The position numbers and the translations under genes were made by a program. A DNA stretch of 64,000 nucleotides from Streptomyces nigra. GTDB lineage: Bacteria > Actinomycetota > Actinomycetes > Streptomycetales > Streptomycetaceae. The notes under the pieces are model-generated. The model searched no databases. It saw only the letters and a program-made list of their open reading frames with translations, and was not told where the DNA came from. Where the stretch lies: positions 5,076,501 through 5,140,500 of the forward strand of contig NZ_CP029043.1 of NCBI RefSeq assembly GCF_003074055.1, in the 5' to 3' direction. Below, one piece after another: positions 15,271 to 23,895 of this stretch (position 1 is the first letter of the stretch; each line of letters begins with the position of its first letter).

Positions 15271-16655
15271 GCGACACCGCCACCCTGGCGGGCCTGGATC
15301 CGATCACCCTCGGCGATCTGCTGAGGGTGGCTTCGGCCCCTCACTATCACCGCTGGGAGGACCAGATCCGCCGCACGGGCGGCTGCTCCGACCCCATTCA
15401 CCTGACCGGCTGGACCTTGCACAAGGACAAGACGACCGGTGAGACCCTGCACCACTACTCCACCGAACACGAGCCGGGCGGACGACTGCGCCTCGCCTGC
15501 GGCAACCGCCGCGCCTCCCGCTGCCCGTCTTGCGCGTGGACGTATGCGGGCGACACCTACCACCTCATCCGCGCGGGCCTGGCCGGGGACGACCGCCGCG
15601 ACATCCCCGCCACCGTCCGCGATCACCCCCGCGTCTTCGCGACCCTCACCGCCCCCTCGTTCGGCCCGGTCCACAACCGGCCCGACCAAGGCATCTGCCG
15701 CTGCGGCACCCGCCACGCCTCCGACGACCCGGTGCTGGGCACCGCACTCGACCTGGAGACGTACGACTACGCGGGCGCGGTGTTGTTCAACAACCACGCC
15801 GGGCAACTCTGGCAACGCTTCACCACCCGCCTTCGCCGCGAGATCGCCGCCCGCGCCAGCCTCACCCAACGCGAGCTGAAAGAGCGTGCCCGGCTGTCGT
15901 ACGGCAAGGTCGCCGAATTCCAGAAGCGCGGCGCCCTGCACTTCCATGCCGTGATCCGCCTCGACGGCCCGGACGGCCCCGACACGCCGCCGCCCGCCTG
16001 GGCAACGGTCGACCTCCTCGCCGACGCCATCCGTGCAGCTGCCGCGCACTCGTACACCTCCGTCTCGGTCCCGGCCGCCGAGGACCAACCGGCCCGCACC
16101 TTCCGGTGGGGCACACAGCTCGACGTACGGCCCGTGAAGGCGTTCGGGGACGGCTCCGACATCACCGAACAGGCCGTTGCCTCCTACGTCGCCAAGTACG
16201 CGACCAAAGCGGCTGAGAACACCGGGACCCTGGACCACCGCGTTGGGGAGCTGTCCGAACTCGACCGGCACGGCGTCCCCGATCATGCCCGCCGCCTCAT
16301 CGCCGCGTGCAAGACCCTCGATCCGCTCTACCCGGACCGGCGCCTGTGGGCCTGGGCGCACATGCTCGGCTTCCGCGGCCACTTCTCATCTAAGTCCCGC
16401 CGCTACTCGACCACCCTCGGCGCCCTCCGCCAGGCCCGCGCCGACTACCGCGCCGCCCAGGAACACGCCGCCCTCGGCATCGAGGACACCGAGCCGGACA
16501 CCGTCCTCGTCCTGGCCGACTGGCAATACGCCGGCCACGGCCACACCCCCGGCGAATCCGTTCTGGCCGCCACCATCGCCCGCGACCTCCAGCTCAACCG
16601 CGAAACCGCCCGCGAAGCCCTGCGAGACCTCGTACAGGAAGGAGTACTGACGTGA
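15267..16655 (+). CDS. repSA: replication initiator, RepSA family (rolling circle)
   Basis: 462 aa from GTG 15267, overlapping the methyltransferase stop. This is the AICE replication initiator that nicks the double-strand origin after excision. Visible: zinc-type Cys pairs (LACGNRRASRCPSC, about 73-90; CRCGTRH near 145), the HUH metal motif in ALHFHAVIRLDG (about 223-234), and YVAKYATKAAE (about 307-317) with the Tyr/Lys of the nicking motif. A C-terminal 70 residues (RDLQLNRETAREALRDLVQEG) resemble a winged helix. The organisation rep-xis-int with 4-bp overlaps is that of pSAM2. Confidence 0.88.
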   Translation: MSDTATLAGLDPITLGDLLRVASAPHYHRWEDQIRRTGGCSDPIHLTGWTLHKDKTTGETLHHYSTEHEPGGRLRLACGNRRASRCPSCAWTYAGDTYHLIRAGLAGDDRRDIPATVRDHPRVFATLTAPSFGPVHNRPDQGICRCGTRHASDDPVLGTALDLETYDYAGAVLFNNHAGQLWQRFTTRLRREIAARASLTQRELKERARLSYGKVAEFQKRGALHFHAVIRLDGPDGPDTPPPAWATVDLLADAIRAAAAHSYTSVSVPAAEDQPARTFRWGTQLDVRPVKAFGDGSDITEQAVASYVAKYATKAAENTGTLDHRVGELSELDRHGVPDHARRLIAACKTLDPLYPDRRLWAWAHMLGFRGHFSSKSRRYSTTLGALRQARADYRAAQEHAALGIEDTEPDTVLVLADWQYAGHGHTPGESVLAATIARDLQLNRETAREALRDLVQEGVLT

Positions 16656-16840
16656 AAGACGAGTTGATGACGGTGCGTGAGGTTTGTACCGAACTGAAGG
16701 GCATTTCACGGCGGACCTTCTACCGGTGGCAGGAGATCGGGCAGGCGCCGCAGGCGTTCAAGCTGCCCAACGGTGAATGGCGCATGTGGCGCAGTGACTT
16801 CGACGCATGGCTGCATGCCCGGGAGAGGACCGCGGCATGA
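16652..16840 (+). CDS. xis: excisionase (Xis) / helix-turn-helix protein
   Basis: 62 aa from GTG 16652 inside the end of rep. It is a single MerR/excisionase-type DNA-binding domain: MTVREVCTELKGISRRTFYRWQEIG, then FKLPNGEWRMWRSDFDAWL. Xis bends attachment-site DNA so that the integrase excises rather than integrates the element. Its stop overlaps int by ATGA. The element A counterpart (33608-33802) shares the TFYRW and KLPNG segments. Confidence 0.9.
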   Translation: MKDELMTVREVCTELKGISRRTFYRWQEIGQAPQAFKLPNGEWRMWRSDFDAWLHARERTAA

Positions 16841-18210
16841 GGTCTCTCGATGTGAAGATCTGGGGTGTTCGAAAGAGGAACACGAAGAAGTCGTCCTATG
16901 ACGTGAGATGGACTGTTGCCGGAGCCGTGTTCTCCGATCAGTTTCGCACCAAAGGGCTTGCGGACCACTACCGATCCAAGATGCTTCGTGCCGCTCATGC
17001 GGGCGAAGAGTTCGACACGGAAACAGGGCTGCCCGACTCCATGGTCGAAAAGGCAACCACGCTGACCTGGTATGCCTTCGCCCAGAAGTACCTCGCCATG
17101 AAGTGGCCGCACGCGGCGCCGAACACGCGCAACGGGATCAATGAGGCTCTGACCGCCGTCACGATGGCCCTTCTTGACGAGCGTCCGGGGCAGCCGTCCG
17201 AGGAAATGATCAGAAGGGCGCTCCGCAACTGGGCCTTCATCCTTCCCGGACCGGACAAGCGCGAATTGCCGACCGAGATCGCGAACACCTTGCATTGGGT
17301 GGCCAAGGCGTCGCGCCCGCTCTCGGACCTCGGTGACGCTGCGATCGGCAGGGCCGTCCTGGATTCGCTCAAGCTGAAGCTCGATGGGACGGCGGCAGCC
17401 GCGGAGACTGTCCGGCGCAAGCGTCGGACACTCGTCAACGCGCTGCACTATGCAGTGGACCTCGGGGAATTCAAAGAGAATCCGATCACGGGCATCCGCT
17501 GGAAGGAACCGAAGGTGGCCGGGGAAGTCGATCCCCGGGTGGTCGCCAATCCTGCGCAGGCCCGTTCCCTGCTGGCTGCGGTCTCGTACGTTGGTGGGTA
17601 CGGCCGGGCGCGTGGTCGCCGACTCGTCGGCCTGTTCGCCTGCATGTACTACGGCGCTTTGCGCCCGGCTGAGGCCGTCGGCCTCACCGATTCGGACCTG
17701 AAACTGCCTGAGACCGGCTGGGGGACGGTACTGCTGAACCGGACACGTCCCAGCGTCGGAAAGCAGTGGACGGACTCCGGTGAGACCCACGACGACCGGG
17801 GCCTCAAGAACCGGCCGGCGGAAGAGGTCCGGCTCGTACCGATCCCGCCCCAGCTCGTCGCCATCCTCCGGCAGCACCTCGACACCTTCGGCACCGCCGA
17901 GGATGGGCGGCTGTTCACCAACGAACGCGGGGGAGTGGTCGGCTCCTCGACGTACTACCGCGTCTGGCAGGAGGCCCGTGCGCTGGCGCTTCCGCCGGCC
18001 GCGGCCGCCTCCCCGCTCGCTGCGCGCCCGTATGACCTCAGGCACTCGGCACTGTCGACCTGGCTCAACTCCGGGGTAGACCCGACGGAGGTCGCCGAGC
18101 GTGCGGGCAACAGCGTCGAGGTCCTGCTGAGCCGCTATGCCAAGTGCATCGACGGACGGCAGGAGATCGTCAACCGCAAGATCGAGGAGTTGTTGCGCGA
18201 ATACGAGTAA
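16837..18210 (+). CDS. int: tyrosine-recombinase integrase of element B
   Basis: 457 aa from ATG 16837. Catalytic residues of the lambda-Int family: Arg in ALRPAEAVGL (about 275), the Arg-His in YDLRHSALSTWL (about 400), Tyr in LSRYAKCID (about 433). The N-terminal arm-binding part is about 1-60 and a core-binding SAM-like region about 70-220. It integrates the element into the 3' end of tRNA-Arg(CCG). It shares long blocks with the element A integrase (for example LPETGWGT, GKQWTDSGE and NERGGVVGSSTY), consistent with both using the same tRNA site. A hairpin terminator follows. Confidence 0.95.
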   Translation: MRSLDVKIWGVRKRNTKKSSYDVRWTVAGAVFSDQFRTKGLADHYRSKMLRAAHAGEEFDTETGLPDSMVEKATTLTWYAFAQKYLAMKWPHAAPNTRNGINEALTAVTMALLDERPGQPSEEMIRRALRNWAFILPGPDKRELPTEIANTLHWVAKASRPLSDLGDAAIGRAVLDSLKLKLDGTAAAAETVRRKRRTLVNALHYAVDLGEFKENPITGIRWKEPKVAGEVDPRVVANPAQARSLLAAVSYVGGYGRARGRRLVGLFACMYYGALRPAEAVGLTDSDLKLPETGWGTVLLNRTRPSVGKQWTDSGETHDDRGLKNRPAEEVRLVPIPPQLVAILRQHLDTFGTAEDGRLFTNERGGVVGSSTYYRVWQEARALALPPAAAASPLAARPYDLRHSALSTWLNSGVDPTEVAERAGNSVEVLLSRYAKCIDGRQEIVNRKIEELLREYE

Positions 18211-18232
18211 GCACTGGCGTTGCTCGATTCAT

Positions 18233-18258
18233 AGGTCCCCGGATGACTCCGGGGACCT
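18233..18258 (+). terminator. terminator after element B int
   Basis: Perfect 10-bp arms AGGTCCCCGG (18233-18242) and CCGGGGACCT (18249-18258), a 6-nt loop, then a T-rich run (TCGCTTTGCTTG). Confidence 0.8.
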
Positions 18259-18350
18259 TCGCTTTGCTTGTGTCTCCACAGGATGCTGTAGACGCTTGCC
18301 CACGCGTCACCAGCTCTGGGCTGCGTTGAACGACCCTTCTCCCCACGCGC

Positions 18351-18758
18351 TCAGGCGGCGGCTTCGCCGGGGGATTCGTCCTCATCCTCGTCATCCGAGG
18401 AGCCGCCCCGCTCATAAGGCGCAACGGAAATGATGCGTCCGTCAGCAAGGGTCCTCTTGTGCCCGACGACCGAGTGTCTGACAGGGCCATTCCGCCGCTC
18501 GTCCGCGGACGCAGATTCGGCGACCGACCCGGAGTCCTCTGCGTCCTCGCCATCATCGGAGGCGTTCTGTTCCATGGCAGTCTTGGAGACCACGACAGCG
18601 ACGGCCAGAGCCATGCCGCCCAAGGCGGTGCCGGCGGCGAGGATCTTCCCCTTGTGCTTCCCGTACAGGTACTTCGTCTTCTCGACGAAGGATGTGGGCT
18701 CGTCGTTCTCGGGCGTGGAGTCATTCACGCGCACACATCTACCGGACCCATCCCTCAC
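18351..18758 (-). CDS. single-pass membrane protein of unknown function
   Basis: 135 aa from GTG 18758; GTG 18728 (125 aa, beginning NDSTPENDEPTSF) is an equally possible start, and neither has a good ribosome site. One membrane helix spans about residues 39-63 (GKILAAGTALGGMALAVAVVV), flanked by a basic cytoplasmic side (KTKYLYGKHKGK). The C-terminal half is very acidic (SDDGEDAEDSG, GGSSDDEDEDESPGEAAA). No family is recognised. It is convergent with int and lies between int and the att site. It is possible cargo or an entry-exclusion type protein, with no direct evidence. Confidence 0.5.
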   Translation of the reverse strand: MRDGSGRCVRVNDSTPENDEPTSFVEKTKYLYGKHKGKILAAGTALGGMALAVAVVVSKTAMEQNASDDGEDAEDSGSVAESASADERRNGPVRHSVVGHKRTLADGRIISVAPYERGGSSDDEDEDESPGEAAA

Positions 18759-18810
18759 CTGTCAGGCAATCACCCGACATCGCCCGATCAAGCTCAGTAG
18801 ACATGGCCTG

Positions 18811-18900
18811 GTCCGTGGTGGGTCCGTGACCTCGCTGGCCTTCTCAAGTGTCGGCTGAACTGGGCAGACTCTCCAAGATCCTGTCCACGAATAGTCCACA
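18811..18900. promoter_or_regulatory. candidate integrase arm-type sites, right end of element B
   Basis: GTCCACGAATAGTCCACA at 18883-18900 matches 16 of 18 bases of the left-end repeat at 2555-2572. GTCCGTGGTGGGTCCGTG at 18811-18828 has the same spacing. Each is a pair of GTCC half-sites 11 bp (one helical turn) apart, 106 bp or more inside the 42-bp att copy. Confidence 0.6.
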
Positions 18901-18948
18901 GACCCCGACCTAGGGCCGCTCAGCGCTGCATATGGCTGCACATACGCG

Positions 18949-18988
18949 AAGACCCCGGCCTCAGCGTTTCCGCTGGTGACGGGGTCTT
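18949..18988. terminator. hairpin beside the central att site
   Basis: AAGACCCC (18949-18956) pairs with GGGGTCTT (18981-18988), with an inner CAGCG/CGCTG stem (18962-18966 / 18971-18975). Terminator-like; 17 bp from the att copy. Confidence 0.55.
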
Positions 18989-19005
18989 TGGGCACCTCAT
19001 GCTGG

Positions 19006-19047
19006 GTGCCCCCGGCAGGATTCGAACCTGCGCACACGGCTCCGGAG
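19006..19047. repeat. att site shared by elements A and B (42-bp perfect copy of tRNA-Arg 3' end)
   Basis: Identical over 42 bp to 37462-37503, covering the tRNA from the anticodon loop to the discriminator base plus one. The 5' half of the tRNA is missing. It is both the right junction of element B and the left junction of element A. Confidence 0.92.
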
Positions 19048-19537
19048 TGATTGCGCCGATCGAGCCATGCATCCCCTCTGACCTGCGCGGGAGCCAGTCC
19101 GTTGTGGTACGGGGACACACAGTGTGTCGGAGCTGTGTCGCGGGAGCACTCCGTTGGCTGCGGCCGGGCACTGCGTCGGCCGCTCTTCCCGTGCGGGCTG
19201 GATGCGCTGGGCGCCTTGGGGCAGGGACTGCTTTGTCGCGAAGCAACTTGGGTGAGGGCTCGGCCTTGAGCTGGTGTGCTCGTCACCTGCACTGCAGGTT
19301 CGCCGGTGTCCGTGCTCGCCTGTCGTTGCCCGTCGGCGTTGTCACGCAGTTAGACACTCAGCGGGGCCTGTGGCTGACGGCTCTTGTACTGGCACTCAAC
19401 TCGACTCGGGTGCTTGGTCGAGCTGTTCGAGTTCCAGCCCATACGTGTCACCACCTCTCCTCCGCAACTCAGTTGACTCGCGTCCGCGTCCTCCCGATCC
19501 TGGAATGCTCGTCTACGCCGACCACGAGAGGCCGATC
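19048..19537. other. non-coding left end of element A with candidate integrase-binding sites
   Basis: No gene is convincing here. TGTGTCGGAGCTGTGTCGCG at 19123-19142 contains two TGTGTCG heptamers 11 bp apart, mirrored at 37335-37354 near the other end. A 17-mer, GTCACGCAGTTAGACAC at 19341-19357, matches my memory of the pSAM2 integrase arm-site consensus. Confidence 0.5.
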
Positions 19538-20395
19538 ATGAACGAGGCATGGATCAACATGGGCTGGGCCAACAACGCGGTGCGGCTCGACCTCAAGAAG
19601 GTGCAGGGTTCCAGCGGGCTCGGCGTGATGCAGCTTCGTTTCCACGTCGAAGCCTCATGTAGAGATGAAGTGGCGGCCCAGAAGCCGCTGTTGCTCGAGG
19701 GCAGGCTGTACGCGGAAGGGCTCGGATCAACGAGTGGGTATGTGAGAAGGCTTGCGGTCGAAGACTCACCGGTCACGCTGCACAGCTTGGCAGCCACCAC
19801 ATCCTTCGTCCTGGTGGCTGATGTTGACCACCGGCAGCTCCAGGTGATCGAGGAGCACCGCACGGGCGGCATGAAGTTCCGCCTGCAGCTCACCGGCACG
19901 ACCATGAACGACGGCAGCCTCGAACGCATCGGGGTTGGCAGCATCGAGTGTGAGCTCAGCCAAAGCGACTGGGCGGCTGTCCTTGACCAGATGCAGTATC
20001 GGCGCCTGCTCCTGATCGAGCTGGACGCGCCGGACGCCAACCGGTCGGCTGAGTTCAAGGTGGCTCTCGAATTCTACCGGGACGCAGAGAAGCAGTACCT
20101 CAAGCAGGAGTGGCGGCTGACGGTAGAAGCGCTCCGCCAGTCGCTCGCTGCGCTCGTTGGGAAGACCGCTGACGAAGAGGACGAGGCGGCCGATGTGGAA
20201 GCGGCGTTCAAGACGCTCCGCAGGGAAGCAAACAAGATCAAGGTCGGCTATCCGCCGCGTGCCGAGCAGGTACGGCGGGCGCTTAAGTTCATGTGCGACC
20301 TGGGGGCGCACCCGGAGACTGCCGAGACCGTCAAGGCCAATGCGTACTCGGCGCTCCTCATGACTGGTGGACTTCTGCACGAGTGGCAGAACTGA
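19538..20395 (+). CDS. unknown protein, candidate cargo of element A
   Basis: 285 aa from ATG 19538, chosen because GAGAGG lies 7 bases upstream; ATG 19505 in the same frame lacks a ribosome site. I do not recognise a family. The first 170 residues look beta-rich (VRLDLKKVQGSSGLGVMQLRF; TSFVLVADVDHRQLQVIEEH). The last 100 are charged and helical (EKQYLKQEWRLTVEALRQSL; ADVEAAFKTLRREANKIK), ending GGLLHEWQN. There is no membrane segment or signal peptide. It is 91 bp upstream of, and co-oriented with, the HEPN-like gene, and both lie in the arm where element B carries restriction genes. A defence-related role is inferred from position only. Confidence 0.6.
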   Translation: MNEAWINMGWANNAVRLDLKKVQGSSGLGVMQLRFHVEASCRDEVAAQKPLLLEGRLYAEGLGSTSGYVRRLAVEDSPVTLHSLAATTSFVLVADVDHRQLQVIEEHRTGGMKFRLQLTGTTMNDGSLERIGVGSIECELSQSDWAAVLDQMQYRRLLLIELDAPDANRSAEFKVALEFYRDAEKQYLKQEWRLTVEALRQSLAALVGKTADEEDEAADVEAAFKTLRREANKIKVGYPPRAEQVRRALKFMCDLGAHPETAETVKANAYSALLMTGGLLHEWQN

Positions 20396-20486
20396 TCCCG
20401 AAGGGGAAAGTTCCGTAGATCGTGGCAGTGAGCCTCGCTACGCAAAAATAGTTTTCCGGTGCTCGGCGTTAGGATGAAGTGCGCAC

Positions 20487-22109
20487 ATGAATGAGCGATC
20501 CCCTCTTGAATTCTCTGACCGACTGGAATACGTCGCTAACAAGCTCGGCGCGGAACCATGGATCACTGTCTATGAATTCACGAAGGGCGAGCACGAGGAG
20601 GTGAGTTACTACTGTTCGCTTGCCCGGCCCGAGGTCCTGGACAGATGTCTTGCCAACACGTCGTGGGATCTGCTCATTGGCCACGGGATGCCGGGGTTTT
20701 CCTTCTATGGCGATGGTAGGCGCGAGTACCACCGCTTTGGTGATGACGATGGGATTGAGCCGTTCGTCATTAGCCGCGACTTCCATGGTCTGAAGCCGTC
20801 GTACCTCGAACTGTCCGAGGAGTTCCGGCACTTTCACAACCTCTACGAGGACCGCAAGAAGGGCGTCTTTATCGCTCTCGACGACAACGGCGACGATGTT
20901 GAAGTCGTCCGTGTGGCGCCGAAGAAAATCCAAGTGCGGGCGAAGTACATCAAGGAATACCTCGCGGCTCGCGGAATGGTGATGCTGCTCTTCTTCGAGT
21001 TTGACCGTTGGTCGTCGAAGACGCTGGACGAGCTGGGGATTGAGAAGCAGAACGTAGACCAGCAGGAAACTAACTACCGATACATTCGGTGGGTTAACAT
21101 GCTTTCGGGTATCTCCGACCCTGCCCGTCGGACCATGGCGCGCATGACAGGGAAGAAGATCGTCGAGGGCTCGGGTAATCCTCTCCCATCTTGGATTCGT
21201 GATCGTGATAGCCGAGAGTACGAGCAGTTCATTATTGACGTAGACGAGGAGGGAAACAACGTCTACTTCACTTGCGATGAGGAACAGCTTGCGAACCACT
21301 TCGGCAAGAACCCCGAAGCTCCCCACTTTCTGACGCCCGTCTTCTTCAGCAAGGCCGTCATGGCTAAGTATTACAACGACCCTGCGAAATATCGGGTCGA
21401 AGACAGTCACCTTTACTGTGGTGGGTACTGGGGGCTTCGACTCGACAATAACCATCGGGACTACGTGGTTGTCTATCTGGGTGACCTCGGCAGGCTCTCT
21501 CAGAAGGAGCAGCTTTACTGGAAGAGCTTTAATGTCGTGCCCGATGGGAATGTAAGTGACGTTGCGTTCCGACGCGGCATCCTGGGCGAGTGGGCTGCCG
21601 CCGATGAGCCTGCGCTCGCGTTCAAAGCCTCGTACGAGCGTTTTCGTGACAGCTGGCATAACCACTTTGGGTGGGATCTGTTCAAGCCGCTCAGGACTGA
21701 AGACGAGCACAACTGGGCAACGCTACACGTCCCGGCGAGCGAGAACCAGAAAGAATTCGACGACCAGGTCATGTCGCTATCGAAGGTTCTCGTGGAGCGT
21801 TTGAACGAACGTGAGCTCGCCAAGCACATCACGGTTGAGCCTAACGATAAGGGCATCACCAAATTTCAGAAGTACCTCGACGGGGTCGAGTTCCCGGAAC
21901 GGCAAGAACTCATCACGTTTCTGCGGAACCTTAACGGCCTCCGCAGCGGGCCAGCCCATGTCAGGGGTGGTAAGGACTACCAACGAGCTGCCACGCACTT
22001 CAATCTGGAGGAGAAAGGGTTGTCTAGCGCGTTCTCAGACCTCCTCGTGCAAGCAACTGCACTGATCGATAAGCTGCGCAGCTTCATGGTGCCCGAATCC
22101 GAACAGTGA
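20487..22109 (+). CDS. large unknown protein ending in a HEPN-like Rx4H segment; candidate defence gene
   Basis: 540 aa from ATG 20487. No whole-length family is recognised. The last 65 residues include LRNLNGLRSGPAHVRGGKDY (Arg and His about 486-491) within predicted helices. Rx4-6H is the catalytic signature of HEPN ribonucleases used in abortive infection and toxin systems. The N-terminal 450 residues are acidic and mixed alpha/beta, with several aromatic-rich strands (DLLIGHGMPGFSFYGDGRREY; MVMLLFFEFDRWSS; SHLYCGGYWGLRLDNNHRDY). Such a sensor-plus-HEPN layout would fit a single-gene Abi protein. Codon use is more A+T-rich than in the element core. The nuclease reading depends on one short motif and needs structural confirmation. 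Confidence 0.6.
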   Translation: MNERSPLEFSDRLEYVANKLGAEPWITVYEFTKGEHEEVSYYCSLARPEVLDRCLANTSWDLLIGHGMPGFSFYGDGRREYHRFGDDDGIEPFVISRDFHGLKPSYLELSEEFRHFHNLYEDRKKGVFIALDDNGDDVEVVRVAPKKIQVRAKYIKEYLAARGMVMLLFFEFDRWSSKTLDELGIEKQNVDQQETNYRYIRWVNMLSGISDPARRTMARMTGKKIVEGSGNPLPSWIRDRDSREYEQFIIDVDEEGNNVYFTCDEEQLANHFGKNPEAPHFLTPVFFSKAVMAKYYNDPAKYRVEDSHLYCGGYWGLRLDNNHRDYVVVYLGDLGRLSQKEQLYWKSFNVVPDGNVSDVAFRRGILGEWAAADEPALAFKASYERFRDSWHNHFGWDLFKPLRTEDEHNWATLHVPASENQKEFDDQVMSLSKVLVERLNERELAKHITVEPNDKGITKFQKYLDGVEFPERQELITFLRNLNGLRSGPAHVRGGKDYQRAATHFNLEEKGLSSAFSDLLVQATALIDKLRSFMVPESEQ

Positions 22110-22659
22110 GAGCGGCCACGACGTGTTCTGACTTCATGCACCGTGTGCCTACTCCTTGGGCGGGGGTGGGCGGGCGGCCGGTGGTGCCGAGCGGGGCGGA
22201 CACATGAGCGCGGGCGCCGCCGGCCGCCCGCGCTCGCCCGGAGGAGTGAAGCGACGACGGGTGCTTGATCAGGTAGGGAAAGTTCCGAACCCTCCTGTGT
22301 ACCCCTCGTGAGTCAGCAGATCGGAAGTCGCCTCCGGCTCCTACGTCCATTGGAGAGGTCGGCTTCGCCGACGGGCTGTAACACCCACTGCGTGTTGCAG
22401 CCGTCTGTGACCGGACAGCCCGGACAGCTCAAAGTGCCGCTGTCCGGGCTGTTTGTGCAGGTGAGAGCCCTAACCGGACAGCCGGACAGTGCGGACCCCT
22501 CCCAGCGCGGTTCCATCAGACCCGGACAATCCGTCCGGGTTCGCTCCTGCTCAGTGCCGCACGCTGGTCGTTGGCGGTAAGGGCTGAGATCACTTACCCC
22601 TTCCCCGCCGCGTCGGTACCGTGAAGACGCCCCTACTCAGCAGCGGGAGGCAACACCAC
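22110..22659. other. non-coding region upstream of the element A regulator
   Basis: It holds three structures: an 11-bp inverted repeat (CGGGCGGCCGG at 22171-22181 with 22220-22230), the 20-mer CTTGATCAGGTAGGGAAAGT at 22264-22283 shared with element B (8162-8181), and the CCGGACAG repeat cluster at 22411-22489. The segment looks like a control or origin region rather than coding DNA. Confidence 0.5.
22411..22489. repeat. CCGGACAG repeat cluster 1 (element A)
   Basis: Five perfect CCGGACAG octamers: 22411-22418, 22420-22427, 22440-22447 (inverted), 22474-22481 and 22482-22489, plus degenerate CCGGACA at 22522. The second and third form part of a 13-bp-armed hairpin (CAGCCCGGACAGC / GCTGTCCGGGCTG). 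The same octamer is repeated five times at 33501-33580 in the same element. Confidence 0.65.
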
Positions 22660-23895
22660 ATGCGTGGTCTTGGAGATCACCTCAGCATCGGCGAGCGCAT
22701 CGCGTTCTACCGGAAGCGCCGCGGCTACACGCAAGAGGTGCTGGCCGGTCTGGTCGGTCGTAGCACTGACTGGCTCGCGAAGATCGAGACGGGACGCCGA
22801 AAGCCGCCCCGTATCGACATGCTCGCGGAGCTGTCGCGCACCCTGCGCGTGCCTCTCGGGGATCTACTCGGTCAGACCGTGCTCATGGAAGACGAGCGGC
22901 AGCAGGACGATGTCCCCGCCGTACGTGACGCCCTCATGAGCCCGCGTCGGCTCTCGCGCCTGCTCTTCGGCCCTGAGGCTGAGACCCAGCTTCCGACACC
23001 TGCCCCTGTGGCCGTGCGTGTCGAGCAGGCATGGAACGACTACCAGGGCGGACGGCTCGGCAGCGTAATCGCAGCCTTGCCGGCGCTTCTTCAGACCGCA
23101 CAGGAACTGGAGGAACGAGCGGCGCGCCGCGGCGATGACCATGGCGACTGCTGGGCAGTGTCAGCCCGTACGCACCACCTTGCGGCTACGACTCTTGCGA
23201 AGATCGGCGAGTCGGACATCTCATGGCTTGCTGCCGAGCGCGCGATGCGAGCCGCTGACGAGTCGGACGACCCGCTCGTGTTGGCGTCGGCTGCGCGATC
23301 CGGCACGCATGCCCTGCTCGCCAACGGGCGCTATGACGATGCGCTAGAGCTGGGCAACACGGCAGCTACGTGGCTGTCGGCTCAGGTGACCGACAGCAAC
23401 CCGGCGGCGCTCAGCCTTCTGGGCATGATCCACCTGCGTGCCGCCGTCGCGGCGGCACGGCATCAGGACCGGCCCACCGCAACGGCACTACTGGACCGTG
23501 CCGAAGAACTCGCGGATGACCTCGGGTCGGATGAGAACTACTGGCAGACGGGGTTCGGGCCGACGAACGTACTGCTCCATCGCCTGTCTATTGAGCTGGA
23601 CCTCGACAACGTCTCGTACGTGGTGGAACACGGCCGGATCAACGTCGACCACATGCCGCAGGAGCGCAGCGTCTCGCACCGTATCGACTTCGCCCGTGCC
23701 CTGTCCCTCGCTGGGCAGGGGGATGAAGCGTTCGCGGAGCTACGTACAGCTGAGCGGACATCGCCGCAGCTCGTACGCAACAATCCAAGGGTGCGCGAGA
23801 CGCTGCGGGACCTGATCAAGCAGTCTCCCGTGACCAGCGGTTCGCGTTCGTCCGAGGTGTTCGTGATGGCTCAGCGGTGCAGGGCGGTGCAGTGA
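22660..23895 (+). CDS. XRE-family regulator with C-terminal TPR-like repeats
   Basis: 411 aa from ATG 22660, with GCGGGAGG upstream. Residues about 9-70 are a helix-turn-helix (IGERIAFYRKRRGYTQEVLAGLVGRSTDWLAKIE). Residues about 120-400 form helical repeats of TPR type (SWLAAERAMRAADESDDPLV; GRYDDALELGNTAATW; GQGDEAFAELRTAERT). This architecture is common among Streptomyces regulators that may respond to peptides or small molecules. It overlaps the flavoprotein gene by GTGA. The XRE-TPR plus flavoprotein pair recurs in AICEs (from memory), likely as a regulatory module, though its signal is unknown. Confidence 0.8.
   Translation: MRGLGDHLSIGERIAFYRKRRGYTQEVLAGLVGRSTDWLAKIETGRRKPPRIDMLAELSRTLRVPLGDLLGQTVLMEDERQQDDVPAVRDALMSPRRLSRLLFGPEAETQLPTPAPVAVRVEQAWNDYQGGRLGSVIAALPALLQTAQELEERAARRGDDHGDCWAVSARTHHLAATTLAKIGESDISWLAAERAMRAADESDDPLVLASAARSGTHALLANGRYDDALELGNTAATWLSAQVTDSNPAALSLLGMIHLRAAVAAARHQDRPTATALLDRAEELADDLGSDENYWQTGFGPTNVLLHRLSIELDLDNVSYVVEHGRINVDHMPQERSVSHRIDFARALSLAGQGDEAFAELRTAERTSPQLVRNNPRVRETLRDLIKQSPVTSGSRSSEVFVMAQRCRAVQ

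Larger units (their letters stand above)
2452..19047. mobile_element. element B: RepSA-type AICE, about 16.6 kb, with restriction and TA cargo
   Basis: Bounded by the decayed att at 2452-2490 and the perfect att at 19006-19047. It contains cargo (HTH/nucleotidyltransferase pair, vsr, methyltransferase, XamI-like nuclease), regulators, traB/spd genes, rep, xis and int in the canonical AICE order. Matching arm-type repeats lie inside both ends (65 and 106 bp from the cores). Whether it can still excise depends on the imperfect left site. Confidence 0.85.

Noticed and set aside
19006..19047. Possible second tRNA-Arg gene
   Set aside because: Only the 3' half (anticodon loop to discriminator) is present; no D-arm or 5' acceptor strand, so it is an att copy. 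The same holds for 2452-2490.
22411..22489. CRISPR-like array
   Set aside because: Repeat units are only 8 bp, in both orientations and irregularly spaced, with no spacers and no cas genes.
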